Shown here piece after piece: positions 1 through 9,095 of a stretch of DNA of 64,000 nucleotides. The stretch is from Actinoplanes sichuanensis (lineage in GTDB: Bacteria; Actinomycetota; Actinomycetes; Mycobacteriales; Micromonosporaceae). The notes beneath the pieces were generated by a model. The model searched no databases. It had not been told where the DNA came from and saw only the letters and a program-made list of their open reading frames with translations. The stretch lies in assembly GCF_033097365.1 (NCBI RefSeq), contig NZ_AP028461.1:5518001-5582000 (forward strand), read 5' to 3'. Position numbers and translations under genes: made by a program. Position 1 is the first letter of the stretch. Every line of letters starts with the position of its first letter.

Positions 1-2
1 AG

Positions 3-317
3 GCCCCGCCCGCACTGTGGCGCCACGGCGACCTGACCGGCCTCGACACCACCGACTGGGATCTGGACGTGGTGGTCGAACCGGACCGTGGCTGGCGCTG
101 GAAGGACGAGGAGCTGTTCGCGACCCGGCTGACCATGCCCGAGGCGTACTGGGCCGACGACGAGGACCGGGTCCGCCGCGCCGGCCAGGAGGTGATCGCC
201 CTGGCCGAGGCGGGCAAGTTCCCGTTCGACGGCACCTGGCGTGACTTCCGCCCGGATCCGGCCTGGCCGCCGCTGCCCCGCGAGCTGCCGCCGGGCTGGG
301 ACCGGATCCAAACCTGA
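3..317 (+). CDS. DUF402 domain protein, 3' end only
   Basis: The reading frame is open from the left edge of the window, so the start lies outside; 104 codons are visible. The sequence has the run LDVVVEPD followed by WRWKDEEL, then the helix DRVRRAGQEVIALAEAGKFPFD and an ending W-P-x-L-P-R-E-LPPGWD. This order of motifs is that of the C-terminal half of DUF402 (FomD/RNase G-associated) proteins, in which the KDE acidic cluster helps hold a divalent metal and phosphorylated substrates. Actinobacterial members are small cytoplasmic phosphatase-like proteins. It is followed by a 106-bp gap and then pit. The family is fairly secure from the motif pattern; the exact reaction cannot be read from this half. 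Confidence 0.72.
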   Translation, partial: APPALWRHGDLTGLDTTDWDLDVVVEPDRGWRWKDEELFATRLTMPEAYWADDEDRVRRAGQEVIALAEAGKFPFDGTWRDFRPDPAWPPLPRELPPGWDRIQT

Positions 318-423
318 TCGACGATGAGCGATCCGTGAACAGCTGAGTCCACCATCGGCAATACCTGCGGAACGGTCGCTCACGGACGCGACGGGCCGGC
401 CCGGGCGGCGTGACGATGACCTG

Positions 424-1641
424 GTGACCGAGACAACCGTGATTCTGCTGCTGGTGGTGGTCACCGCCCTCGGGTTCGACTTCACCAACGGATTCCACGA
501 CACCGCGAACGCCATGGCGACGTCGATCGCCACCGGCGCGCTCCGGCCCAAGGTGGCCGTCCTGCTGTCCGCCCTCCTGAACCTGGTCGGCGCGTTCCTC
601 TCCGTCGAGGTGGCGCTGACCGTGACCAACGCGGTGATCCGCATCCAGAACTCGGACGGCACGCCGAAGTCCGAGCTTCTGGACGGCGGCGGAACCGCGC
701 TGCTGCTGATCGTGCTGGCCGGCGTGATCGGCGGCATCCTGTGGAACCTGCTGACCTGGCTGCTGGGCCTACCGTCGAGCTCGTCGCACGCGCTGTTCGG
801 CGGTCTGGTCGGCGCGGCGATCGCCGGCCTGGGCTGGGCCGGCGTGAACTGGACCGGCGACGGCAGCAAACTCGACGGTGTGGTCGGCAAGGTGGTGATC
901 CCGGCGGTCATGTCGCCGGTGATCGCCGGTGCGGTGGCCGCGGCCGGCACCTGGCTGATCTACCGGATCACCGTCAGCGTGGCGACCCGGTTCACCGAGC
1001 AGGGCTTCCGCTGGGGCCAGATCGGCAGCGCCTCCCTGGTGTCGCTCGCGCACGGCACCAACGACGCGCAGAAGACGATGGGTGTGATCACGCTGGCACT
1101 GATCGCGGCCGGCGAGTGGACCCGGGCCGGGGAGATCCCCCTGTGGGTGAAGGTCTCCTGCGCGCTGGCGATCGCGCTCGGCACCTATCTGGGCGGCTGG
1201 CGGATCATCCGTACCCTCGGAAAGGGTCTTGTCGAGATCGCCCCGCCGCAGGGGATGACGGCCGAATCGGCCGCCGCCGCGGTGATCCTCTCCTCCAGCC
1301 ATCTCGGGTTCGCGCTGTCCACCACGCATGTCGCCACCGGGTCGATCCTGGGCAGCGGCGTCGGACGGCCGGGCGCGAAGGTGCGGTGGGCGGTCGCCGG
1401 ACGGATGGTGACCGCCTGGCTGATCACGCTGCCCGCGGCCGCGGTGGTCGGCGCGCTGATGTGGTGGGTGGCCGACCTGATCGGCGGCACGGCCGGTGCG
1501 GCGACGATCTTCCTGGTCCTGGTGGCCCTCTCGGCGCTGATGTGGATGCGCTCGCGCCGGGCCCCGATCGATCACAACAACGTCAACGACGACTGGGACG
1601 CGCCGGTCCCCGGCCGTGAGCCGGCCGGCGCGGCGAGCTGA
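424..1641 (+). CDS. pit: Inorganic phosphate transporter, PiT family
   Basis: This is a low-affinity, cation-coupled inorganic phosphate carrier of the inner membrane (405 aa, about ten membrane segments). The two diagnostic PiT signatures are both present: FTNGFHDTANAMATSIATGA near residues 21-40 and AHGTNDAQKTMG near residues 215-226. Each is followed by an SS[SH]-type motif (LPSSSSHALFGG and LSTTHV). These repeated halves are the two inverted Pho-4 domains. The GTG start is chosen because the homology begins at the first residues, although no strong Shine-Dalgarno sequence is visible. Two small genes follow within 13 and 4 nt, so the three are very likely cotranscribed. No PhoU-like DUF47 gene is adjacent in the window. 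Confidence 0.93.
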   Translation: MTETTVILLLVVVTALGFDFTNGFHDTANAMATSIATGALRPKVAVLLSALLNLVGAFLSVEVALTVTNAVIRIQNSDGTPKSELLDGGGTALLLIVLAGVIGGILWNLLTWLLGLPSSSSHALFGGLVGAAIAGLGWAGVNWTGDGSKLDGVVGKVVIPAVMSPVIAGAVAAAGTWLIYRITVSVATRFTEQGFRWGQIGSASLVSLAHGTNDAQKTMGVITLALIAAGEWTRAGEIPLWVKVSCALAIALGTYLGGWRIIRTLGKGLVEIAPPQGMTAESAAAAVILSSSHLGFALSTTHVATGSILGSGVGRPGAKVRWAVAGRMVTAWLITLPAAAVVGALMWWVADLIGGTAGAATIFLVLVALSALMWMRSRRAPIDHNNVNDDWDAPVPGREPAGAAS

Positions 1642-1653
1642 GGAGGCTGCGGC

Positions 1654-1935
1654 ATGCACAATCTGACCCTGGCTCTGGACGCCGCCTGGAAGGTGCTTCT
1701 CGCCGGCCTGATCCTGGGCGCGGGCCTGCCGGCTCTCTTCGCCGTCGGCATCAGGTCCCTGGCGTACGGCACCGACGGCCCCACCCGCAGGCCGGTCGGC
1801 ACCGCCGCGGGCTACCTCTGTTTCGCCCTGGTGTTGCTCGGTGTCGCGCTGGGCATCACGTTCATCGTGGCGTCCGGTTTCGGCAAGCAGCTCTCCGTCG
1901 ACGGCGTGCTTCCGACCATCACCGACAAGGGGTGA
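1654..1935 (+). CDS. Small two-helix membrane protein of the pit operon
   Basis: The protein has 93 aa and starts with ATG behind a good Shine-Dalgarno (gaggagg, 10 nt upstream). Two hydrophobic helices are visible, about residues 11-32 and 52-75, joined by a basic loop that contains TRRPVG. The small extracytoplasmic tail ends in TDKG. It does not resemble an enzyme. In M. tuberculosis the pitA gene Rv0545c is followed by a small transmembrane protein gene, Rv0544c, and then by a DUF3349 gene, Rv0543c. The same order here suggests an accessory subunit or stability partner of the phosphate carrier; that role is an inference from conserved order only. Confidence 0.8.
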   Translation: MHNLTLALDAAWKVLLAGLILGAGLPALFAVGIRSLAYGTDGPTRRPVGTAAGYLCFALVLLGVALGITFIVASGFGKQLSVDGVLPTITDKG

Positions 1936-1939
1936 CGCG

Positions 1940-2245
1940 GTGAGTGAGGACCGGTCCAACTTCGTCAAGCGCGCGGTCGAGTGGCTGCGGGCCGGTTACC
2001 CGGAGGGGGTGCCCCGGCAGGACTACGTGGCGCTGCTCGGCCTGCTGCGCCGCAAGCTGACCGAGGACGAGATCCGTGGCATCGCCCGCAGCCTGGCCGG
2101 CCGGCACGATCCGATCACGCCCTCGGACATCGAAGACATGATCAACAGCACGGTGCTGCAGGACGCGAGCCCGGAGGACGTGGTCCGGGTCTCGGCGCAC
2201 CTGGCGGCGGGCGGCTGGCCACTGGCCGATCCGCCGGCCGACTGA
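1940..2245 (+). CDS. DUF3349 family protein
   Basis: A 101-aa cytoplasmic protein that starts with GTG 4 nt after the preceding gene; a longer open frame upstream overlaps that gene and has no ribosome site. The sequence FVKRAVEWLRAGYPEGVPRQDY, then LLRRKLTEDEIRGIARSL and SDIEDMINSTVLQDASPEDVVRV, is the DUF3349 pattern: an all-helical domain with a conserved glycine-proline turn and a C-terminal helix pair. The M. tuberculosis relative Rv0543c has a solved structure but no assigned reaction. The last two genes of this operon may form a regulatory or assembly pair with Pit. Family assignment is confident; function is unknown. Confidence 0.82.
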   Translation: MSEDRSNFVKRAVEWLRAGYPEGVPRQDYVALLGLLRRKLTEDEIRGIARSLAGRHDPITPSDIEDMINSTVLQDASPEDVVRVSAHLAAGGWPLADPPAD

Positions 2246-2248
2246 CCG

Positions 2249-3151
2249 TCAGTCGCCCTCCGGCTGGAGGACCTCGTCGAGGGCCCGACGTGGGGAACGG
2301 CCGCAGACCCGGCCGTACCCCACGCGCAGCACCATCTGCGGGCAGGCTCCGGCCGATCCGCCGAGCAGCGCCGCCCGTACCGCCGGGACCTCGACCGGCT
2401 GGCTGATCGGTGTGGTGGCCAGCCCGAGCAGCGTCGCGGTCAACAAGACCCGCTGCAGGGCCTGACCGGCACGCAGCCAGTCGAGCGGGGTGTCGCCGTC
2501 GGTGGCGAGCACCATGATCGTGGTGTGCGGCCCGAACATCGGTGCCGATCCGGCCGCCCAGCCCGGCACCCCGTCGTGTCTGGCCTCCGGTCCGGTCCAG
2601 CGGAGGAGTTCACGCCGGTAGTCGTCCTGGGAACGGAGCCGGCGGTCGGCCGAGCGGGCGAGTTCGGCGACGACCGACGGGTCGGAGACGGTGAGCGTGG
2701 CGTCCTCCTTGGCGGCGGCGTCCCGCAGCCGGGCGAGGGCGGCGGCGGGCACCGGCACCCGGGCGAACTCGTCCCGGTTGGTGTGCCGGTGCGGGATGGC
2801 CGCGGCGAGCGAGGTGGTGAGTTCGTCGGCGGGCGCCGGATGGACGGCGACGGCCCGGGCGGCGAAGTCCGGGTCGGCCGGGTCGGGCAGCAGGTGGACC
2901 TCGATCCGGTATCCGGCCCGGCGGAGGGCGAGGCGCAGGTTGAGGATCGCCGCGCCGACGCTGATCAGTTGTTCCCGCCCGGCCGGGTCGGCGGCGGCGA
3001 GCCGGCGGGCCGGGTCGGCGCGGACCTCGACGGCCGGCCCGGTGATCCGGAACATCCACGGCTGGCTGTTGTGCAGTGACGGCGCCGCGATGGCGGCCCG
3101 CACGCAGTCGGCGAGCACCCGCCGTGACGGTGGGGCGAAGGATCTGGTCAT
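2249..3151 (-). CDS. Acg-like FMN-binding nitroreductase family protein
   Basis: A 300-aa protein that begins with a helix and the motif AAPSLHNSQPWMFRI (about residues 23-38), the usual flavin-phosphate loop of nitroreductase-fold proteins of the Acg/Rv2032 type. Further typical blocks are EQLISVGAAILNLRLALRRAGY, IPHRHTNRDEF and a late LLTATLLGLATTPISQPVEV. Mycobacterial Acg proteins are hypoxia/stress-induced, bind FMN, and may store flavin rather than reduce a substrate. The gene converges on the pit operon (3 nt between stops) and diverges from an MFS exporter, sharing a 148-bp control region with two operator-like sites. A linked role in detoxification of a redox-active compound is an inference. 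Confidence 0.82.
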   Translation of the reverse strand: MTRSFAPPSRRVLADCVRAAIAAPSLHNSQPWMFRITGPAVEVRADPARRLAAADPAGREQLISVGAAILNLRLALRRAGYRIEVHLLPDPADPDFAARAVAVHPAPADELTTSLAAAIPHRHTNRDEFARVPVPAAALARLRDAAAKEDATLTVSDPSVVAELARSADRRLRSQDDYRRELLRWTGPEARHDGVPGWAAGSAPMFGPHTTIMVLATDGDTPLDWLRAGQALQRVLLTATLLGLATTPISQPVEVPAVRAALLGGSAGACPQMVLRVGYGRVCGRSPRRALDEVLQPEGD

Positions 3152-3224
3152 CGCTGCTCCCTTCCCGTTCAGAGTGCGCGCCGGGACGTCCCGGCCGATA
3201 GGGACCTGGGGCCCGGATGTGATG

Positions 3225-3280
3225 TAAGCAACCGTTTACTTCACCGAGAGTAGGCCTATATTAAGTCAGCGATTGTTTAC
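3225..3280. promoter_or_regulatory. Two 16-bp operator-like sites in a divergent promoter
   Basis: Two copies of GTMAGCRAYYGTTTAC lie at 3225-3240 and 3265-3280, exactly 40 bp apart, which is about four helical turns. Each is an imperfect palindrome with GTAA/TTAC-like ends. They sit between the divergent nitroreductase gene and the MFS exporter gene, the second only 19 nt before the MFS start. The arrangement suits a TetR- or MarR-type repressor binding on one helix face, but no regulator gene is adjacent. Confidence 0.6.
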
Positions 3281-3299
3281 TACTAGCGTCGAGGACGAC

Positions 3300-4772
3300 A
3301 TGACCCCCACGATCGAAAACCGCGGCCGGGGCGGCGGCCTCCTGGTGCTCTACCTGGCCCTGGGCGGTCTGGCGTTCGCGTGCCTGCAGTCCCTGGTCTC
3401 GCCCGCGCTGTCCACCATCGGTCACGAGCTGAACGTGTCGACCAGTGACGTCAGCTGGATCGTCACCGCGTACCTGCTGTCGGCGTCGGTCCTCACGCCG
3501 ATCCTCGGGCGCCTCGGCGACATGGTCGGCAAGCGCAAGATCCTGATCGTCGTGCTGTCCATCCTGGCCGTCGGCACCGTCGTCTCGGCGCTGGCCACCA
3601 ACCTGACCGTGCTGATCCTGGGCCGGATCCTGCAGGGCGCCGGCGGCGCGATGATGCCGCTGTCGATCGGCATGGTCCGCGACGAGCTGCCCCGCGAGCG
3701 GGTCGCCACCACGGTCGGCATGATCTCGGCGATCTTCGGCGTCGGCGCCGGCATCGGCATCGTGGCGGCCGGCCCGATCGTCGAGCACCTCTCCTGGCAC
3801 TGGCTGTTCTGGCTGCCGCTGGTCCTGGTCGGGATCGCTCTGATCGGCGCGATCTTCGGAATGAAGGAATCGCCGGTCCGCACCCCCGGCAAGCTCGACG
3901 TCCTCGGTGCCACCATCCTGTCGGTGTCACTGGTCGCCCTGCTGCTGGCGATCAGCAAGGGCCAGTCCTGGGGCTGGACCGACCCGGAGACGATCGGCCT
4001 GCTCGCCGGCGGTGTCATCGGCCTGGTCGTGTTCGTCATGGTCGAGCTGCGGGTCAAGGAGCCGCTGATCGACATGAAGCTGATGCGCATCCGCGGCGTC
4101 TGGGCCACCGACCTGGTCGCGCTGATCCTCGGCTTCGCCATGTTCGGCACCTTCCTGCTGGTGCCGACGCTGCTGCAGCTGCCCGAGGCGACCGGCTACG
4201 GGTTCGGCAAGTCGGTCTCCGAAGCGGGCCTGTTCCTGCTGCCCACGGTCGTCATGATGGTGGTCTTCGGCCCGATCGCCGGTCTGCTCAACCGCCGGTT
4301 CGGCCCGAAGGTCCCGATGTTCCTGGGCTCGGTGCTGGTGGTGGCGGCGTTCGCGATCCCCGCACTCGGGCACGGCGAGATCTGGCAGGTACTCGCCTCG
4401 GGCCTGCTGACCGGCGCCGGTATCGGCTTCGCGTTCGCCGCGATGTCCAACGCGATCATCGAGAGCGTGCCGCCGGCCCAGACCGGTGAGGCGACCAGCG
4501 TCAACTCGATCGCCCGGACCATCGGCAGCAGCATCGGCACCGCCGTGGTGGCCGCGGTGATCACCTCGAACACCACCCCGCAGGGCCTGCCGACCGACGC
4601 CGCGTTCACCGACGGTTTCTGGGTCTGCACCGGCGTCGCCGTCCTGGCGATCGTCGCGGCACTGCTGCTGCCCGGTGCGCACAAGCGCCACGAGCAGGCC
4701 GTCGCCGCGGGTGTCACCGACGTGCCGGACGAGCCCGAGGAGATCCACGTCCTGCACCGCACCAACGCCTGA
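3300..4772 (+). CDS. MFS multidrug exporter, DHA2/EmrB type
   Basis: A 490-aa integral membrane proton antiporter of the drug:H+ antiporter-2 group with about fourteen helices. Motif A is clear near residue 72 (LGRLGDMVGKRK), and the motif-C-like glycine-rich helix GMISAIFGVGAGIGIVAAGPIVE follows near residues 140-162. The start is the ATG at 3300, which has GAGGA six nt upstream; a TTG start 27 nt further up would run through the second operator-like site and has no ribosome site. The C-terminal tail (HKRHEQAVAAGV...) is cytoplasmic and acidic. It is divergent from a nitroreductase gene and probably co-regulated with it. Substrate is unknown; antibiotic or dye export is the family norm. Confidence 0.9.
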   Translation: MTPTIENRGRGGGLLVLYLALGGLAFACLQSLVSPALSTIGHELNVSTSDVSWIVTAYLLSASVLTPILGRLGDMVGKRKILIVVLSILAVGTVVSALATNLTVLILGRILQGAGGAMMPLSIGMVRDELPRERVATTVGMISAIFGVGAGIGIVAAGPIVEHLSWHWLFWLPLVLVGIALIGAIFGMKESPVRTPGKLDVLGATILSVSLVALLLAISKGQSWGWTDPETIGLLAGGVIGLVVFVMVELRVKEPLIDMKLMRIRGVWATDLVALILGFAMFGTFLLVPTLLQLPEATGYGFGKSVSEAGLFLLPTVVMMVVFGPIAGLLNRRFGPKVPMFLGSVLVVAAFAIPALGHGEIWQVLASGLLTGAGIGFAFAAMSNAIIESVPPAQTGEATSVNSIARTIGSSIGTAVVAAVITSNTTPQGLPTDAAFTDGFWVCTGVAVLAIVAALLLPGAHKRHEQAVAAGVTDVPDEPEEIHVLHRTNA

Positions 4773-4795
4773 CGGGACCTTCGGCCCTGCCCATC

Positions 4796-4838
4796 GAGGC
4801 CACCTCCGACGAAGCTGTGCATCGACGGAGGTGGTCTC
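4796..4838 (+). terminator. 13-bp hairpin that also hides a ribosome site
   Basis: Arms 4796-4808 and 4826-4838 pair over 13 positions (one G-U) around a 17-nt loop. There is no T-tract. The right arm contains GGAGG (4827-4831), the best ribosome-binding site of the following small gene, so this could end the MFS message, gate translation of the small gene, or do both. Confidence 0.55.
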
Positions 4839-4840
4839 TG

Positions 4841-6422
<1,582 letters not shown>

Positions 6423-6478
6423 ACGTCCATCTCACATTTCTGCCGTCGCTGTTAAGCGGAGCCGTACAGTCCGGGGTC

Positions 6479-7357
6479 GTGACCCTCAATCCGTGGCGGC
6501 TGCGGCTGCTGACCGACCTGGCCACCTACGGCACGGTCCGGGCCGTCGCCCAGCGCGGCAACCTGAGCCCGTCCGCGGTGTCCCAGCAGCTCGCCACCCT
6601 GGAGCGGGAGACCCGGACCACGCTGCTGGAACGTACCGGCCGCCGGGTCCGACTGACCGCCGCCGGAGTGCAGCTGGCCGGTCGGGCCCGGGAGATCCTG
6701 GCCCTGATGGACGCGGCCGAGGCCGAGCTGCGCGGGCTGGCCGACGAACCGGCCGGCACGGTCACGCTGGCCGCCTTCCAGAGCGCCGTGCACACCCTGG
6801 CCGAACCGGCGATCACCCGCCTGGCCGCCCTGCACCCGGACGTGACAGTCGTGCTGCACGAGCTGGAACCGCACGACAGCATGCCCGCCCTGCGCCGCGG
6901 CGACGTGGACGTCATCACCACCACCGACTTCGTCGGCACCGAACTCGACCCGGCGATCGATCTGGTCCCGATCGCCTCCGACGAGATAGTGCTGGTCCTG
7001 CCCCCGGACCATCCGCTGACCGCGCACGAGACGGTGCCGATCCAGGCGTGCGCCGACCAGCGGTGGACCTTCGAGGCGACCGGTGCCTACATGTCCGAAC
7101 TGGCCACCCGCCTGTGTCGGGAGGCCGGGTTCGAGCCGGTCGTGGTCTGCCGTTTCAACAACTACATGCTGGCGCTGGGCCACGTGGAGCGCGGCCGCTC
7201 GATCACCCTGCTGCCAAGCCTGGCCGTCGACTCCCGTTACCGGGTGACGACGAGACCCCTGAAACCGCCGGTGACCAGGCGCATCATCGCCGCCGCCCGA
7301 CGGCCGCCGACACCCCGCCCGGAGATCACCGCCGTCCTCACCGCGTTGCGCTCCTGA
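6479..7357 (+). CDS. LysR-family transcriptional regulator
   Basis: A 292-aa cytoplasmic regulator. Residues 4-63 form the winged helix-turn-helix (LRLLTDLATYGTVRAVAQRG then LSPSAVSQQLATLERE and RTGRRVRLTAAG). The rest is a periplasmic-binding-protein-like effector domain beginning at GTVTLAAFQSAVHTL. GTG at 6479 is chosen because the HTH starts immediately after it; the open frame extends upstream only into the divergent aminotransferase gene. The divergent neighbour is a dialkylglycine decarboxylase homologue, the same pairing as dgdR/dgdA, so its effector may be 2-methylalanine or another alpha-disubstituted amino acid. The effector is inferred from context, not visible in the sequence. 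Confidence 0.9.
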   Translation: MTLNPWRLRLLTDLATYGTVRAVAQRGNLSPSAVSQQLATLERETRTTLLERTGRRVRLTAAGVQLAGRAREILALMDAAEAELRGLADEPAGTVTLAAFQSAVHTLAEPAITRLAALHPDVTVVLHELEPHDSMPALRRGDVDVITTTDFVGTELDPAIDLVPIASDEIVLVLPPDHPLTAHETVPIQACADQRWTFEATGAYMSELATRLCREAGFEPVVVCRFNNYMLALGHVERGRSITLLPSLAVDSRYRVTTRPLKPPVTRRIIAAARRPPTPRPEITAVLTALRS

Positions 7358-7363
7358 TCCGGC

Positions 7364-7834
7364 TCAGTGCCGGAGCAGACCGGTGATCGGGACCGGCGGG
7401 ACGTGCCCGGTCGGCGGGAGCGTCAGCGCCAGCGTGATGCCGATGTCCACCAGGGACGAGCGCGGCCGGGACCGGACCTCGGACAACGGCGTCCAGCACG
7501 GCTCGGTGGTGTCGCCGTTGGGTTCCGGGCGCAGCGTGCCGCCGGCGATCCGGATCCGGTAGAAGACACCGACGTTCTGGTGGTCGTCGGTCCGCTCCAG
7601 CCGCTCGGCCGCCGGGATCACCCGGGAGTCCACTCCGAGCAGGCGCTCCACCACGGCCTGGTAGCCGGTCTCCTCGGCGACCTCCCGGATCACCGCGTCG
7701 AACGGGTCCTCGTAGAGGTCGACACCGCCGCCCGGCAGCGTCCAGTGCGTGACACCGTACGGCGACACCCAGCGGGCCAGCAGCACCTCATCGTTCACGA
7801 TGCACACGCCGTAGGCGGCGAGCCGGAAGGTCAC
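7364..7834 (-). CDS. NUDIX hydrolase
   Basis: A 156-aa Mg-dependent hydrolase of nucleoside-diphosphate-linked compounds. The NUDIX box is complete: a GGG run, VDLYEDPFDAVIREVAEETGYQ (about residues 37-58), with the REVAEETG core that binds magnesium. The start is GTG, placed inside the end of the upstream gene with a 47-bp overlap, which implies translational coupling. It converges on the LysR gene with a 6-bp gap. The sequence WTLPGGG before the box resembles ADP-ribose or dNTP-type NUDIX proteins, but substrate cannot be assigned. Confidence 0.9.
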   Translation of the reverse strand: MTFRLAAYGVCIVNDEVLLARWVSPYGVTHWTLPGGGVDLYEDPFDAVIREVAEETGYQAVVERLLGVDSRVIPAAERLERTDDHQNVGVFYRIRIAGGTLRPEPNGDTTEPCWTPLSEVRSRPRSSLVDIGITLALTLPPTGHVPPVPITGLLRH

Positions 7835-8999
7835 GCAGCGACCTTAGCCGCAGCCACGGCAGAAGACCGATCAGGAGCAACAACAGCAGCAGCGGTACGC
7901 GCCAGCCGGCACCGATCACCGCGTCGGGTGCCGCCGGTGTCGGGGTGGTCCACGGACGGGCCGCCTTCGACCAGGCCAGGAACGCGTCCCCGATCGGGAG
8001 CAGGCCGAACGCGTACCGCTTGGTGTCGAACGTGGTCAGCGGGATCCCGGCCACCTCGCCGAACTCGGCCAGCGCCCCGGCCAGCGACTCGTCGCCCTGC
8101 GCCTGGGCCGCGCCGATCGCGACGACCGTCGTGGACAGGCTGATGCCACGGATCAGCGGACCCGAGTCGACGTCCCCGGCACCGTCGACGCCGTGCGGGT
8201 ACTCGCGGATCGCCGGGCCCAGCCACAGTGGCCGGTCCAGAAACCGGTCCCGGAACACCAGGTACTGCTCGCGGGCGAACACCGGATCGACGTCGACCAG
8301 GAACCGCTGGATGATCGCCTGCGACGTGCCGCGCGCCCCGTCGACCAGCGCGCCCGTCGCCGGGTCCACATAGTGCGGGAGCAGCCCGGTCGCCGGATCG
8401 AGCAGCCCGCGGGCCCGGGTCACCCAGCGGTCCACGGTCGGCGCGAACCGCGTCCCGGCCAGCCGTAGTGACGCGATCGCCACGGTCGAGTCGCACGGCC
8501 AGGCCTGCCCCGGATACGCGGTCAGGAACGGTGACGGCGACGCGTCGAACGCGGCCGCCAGGGTCTGCGAGTCGGCTTCGAAACGGGCCCGCTCGGCCGG
8601 ATCCTCCCGCAGTGTCAGCAGGCCGCCGCGCAGCCAGTTGGTCCAGCCCGCGTAGAACACCCCGTACGCCGGGATCGCCGCCGCGTCGAACGGGGCCCGC
8701 CCGGCCGGAGACTCCATCCGGGCCAGGGCCCAGGCGGCCTCCTCAGCGGCCCGGTCCGGCTCGACGCCGCGTTTCCCGAGGTCGACCCAGGTCAGACCGT
8801 AGAGCACATTGAGGAAGAAGTACCCCTCCGGAAAGAGCGCCTGAGCATCGGTGTCAGCGCCGTCGTCGAGCTGCTCGCGCAGAAAGGCGAGTTGCCGCCG
8901 CACCCCGTCGGTCGAGGTGGCCGGAGCGACAAGCCGAACGATCCCGACAACCGCAAGGATCGTCAGAACCCCCGCGAACACCTTCCGAACCCGCGACAC
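7788..8999 (-). CDS. Membrane-anchored all-helical protein, unknown
   Basis: A 403-aa protein with an N-terminal hydrophobic segment (FAGVLTILAVVGIVRLV) and a second C-terminal one (VPLLLLLLLIGLLPWL) followed by an arginine-rich tail, so the body is probably outside the membrane and tethered at both ends. The body is rich in aromatic-glycine turns such as EGYFFLNVLYGLTW, AYGVFYAGWTNWLRGG, YPGQAWPCDSTVAIAS and VDSGPLIRGISLSTTVVAIG, spaced like the repeats of an alpha/alpha toroid (linalool-isomerase or six-hairpin-like fold). I do not recognise the family with confidence. It overlaps the downstream NUDIX gene by 47 bp and starts 97 bp after the glycoside hydrolase stop, behind a strong hairpin. 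Confidence 0.72.
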   Translation of the reverse strand: MSRVRKVFAGVLTILAVVGIVRLVAPATSTDGVRRQLAFLREQLDDGADTDAQALFPEGYFFLNVLYGLTWVDLGKRGVEPDRAAEEAAWALARMESPAGRAPFDAAAIPAYGVFYAGWTNWLRGGLLTLREDPAERARFEADSQTLAAAFDASPSPFLTAYPGQAWPCDSTVAIASLRLAGTRFAPTVDRWVTRARGLLDPATGLLPHYVDPATGALVDGARGTSQAIIQRFLVDVDPVFAREQYLVFRDRFLDRPLWLGPAIREYPHGVDGAGDVDSGPLIRGISLSTTVVAIGAAQAQGDESLAGALAEFGEVAGIPLTTFDTKRYAFGLLPIGDAFLAWSKAARPWTTPTPAAPDAVIGAGWRVPLLLLLLLIGLLPWLRLRSLRDLPARRLRRVHRER

Positions 9000-9029
9000 C
9001 GGCCCACCCTACCGATGCCTTTCCACCTC

Positions 9030-9082
9030 GGCTGGTCCTCAGTGCTCCCGCGCGGGAGCGAGAACAGCACTGACGACCAGCC
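9030..9082 (-). terminator. Hairpin at the 3' end of the glycosidase operon
   Basis: Arms 9030-9046 and 9066-9082 pair at 16 of 17 positions, with a perfect 16-bp palindrome (9044-9059) as an alternative inner stem. It begins 14 bp beyond the stop of the minus-strand glycosidase at 9096. There is no T-tract. A sister element with the same ACGACCAGCCGGATCT edge sits at 16027-16079. Confidence 0.65.
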
Positions 9083-9095
9083 GGATCTCTCATGG

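Noticed and set aside
769..1968. 399-codon minus-strand frame opposite pit
   Set aside because: Low-complexity composition and no ribosome site; the plus strand encodes an unmistakable phosphate transporter.
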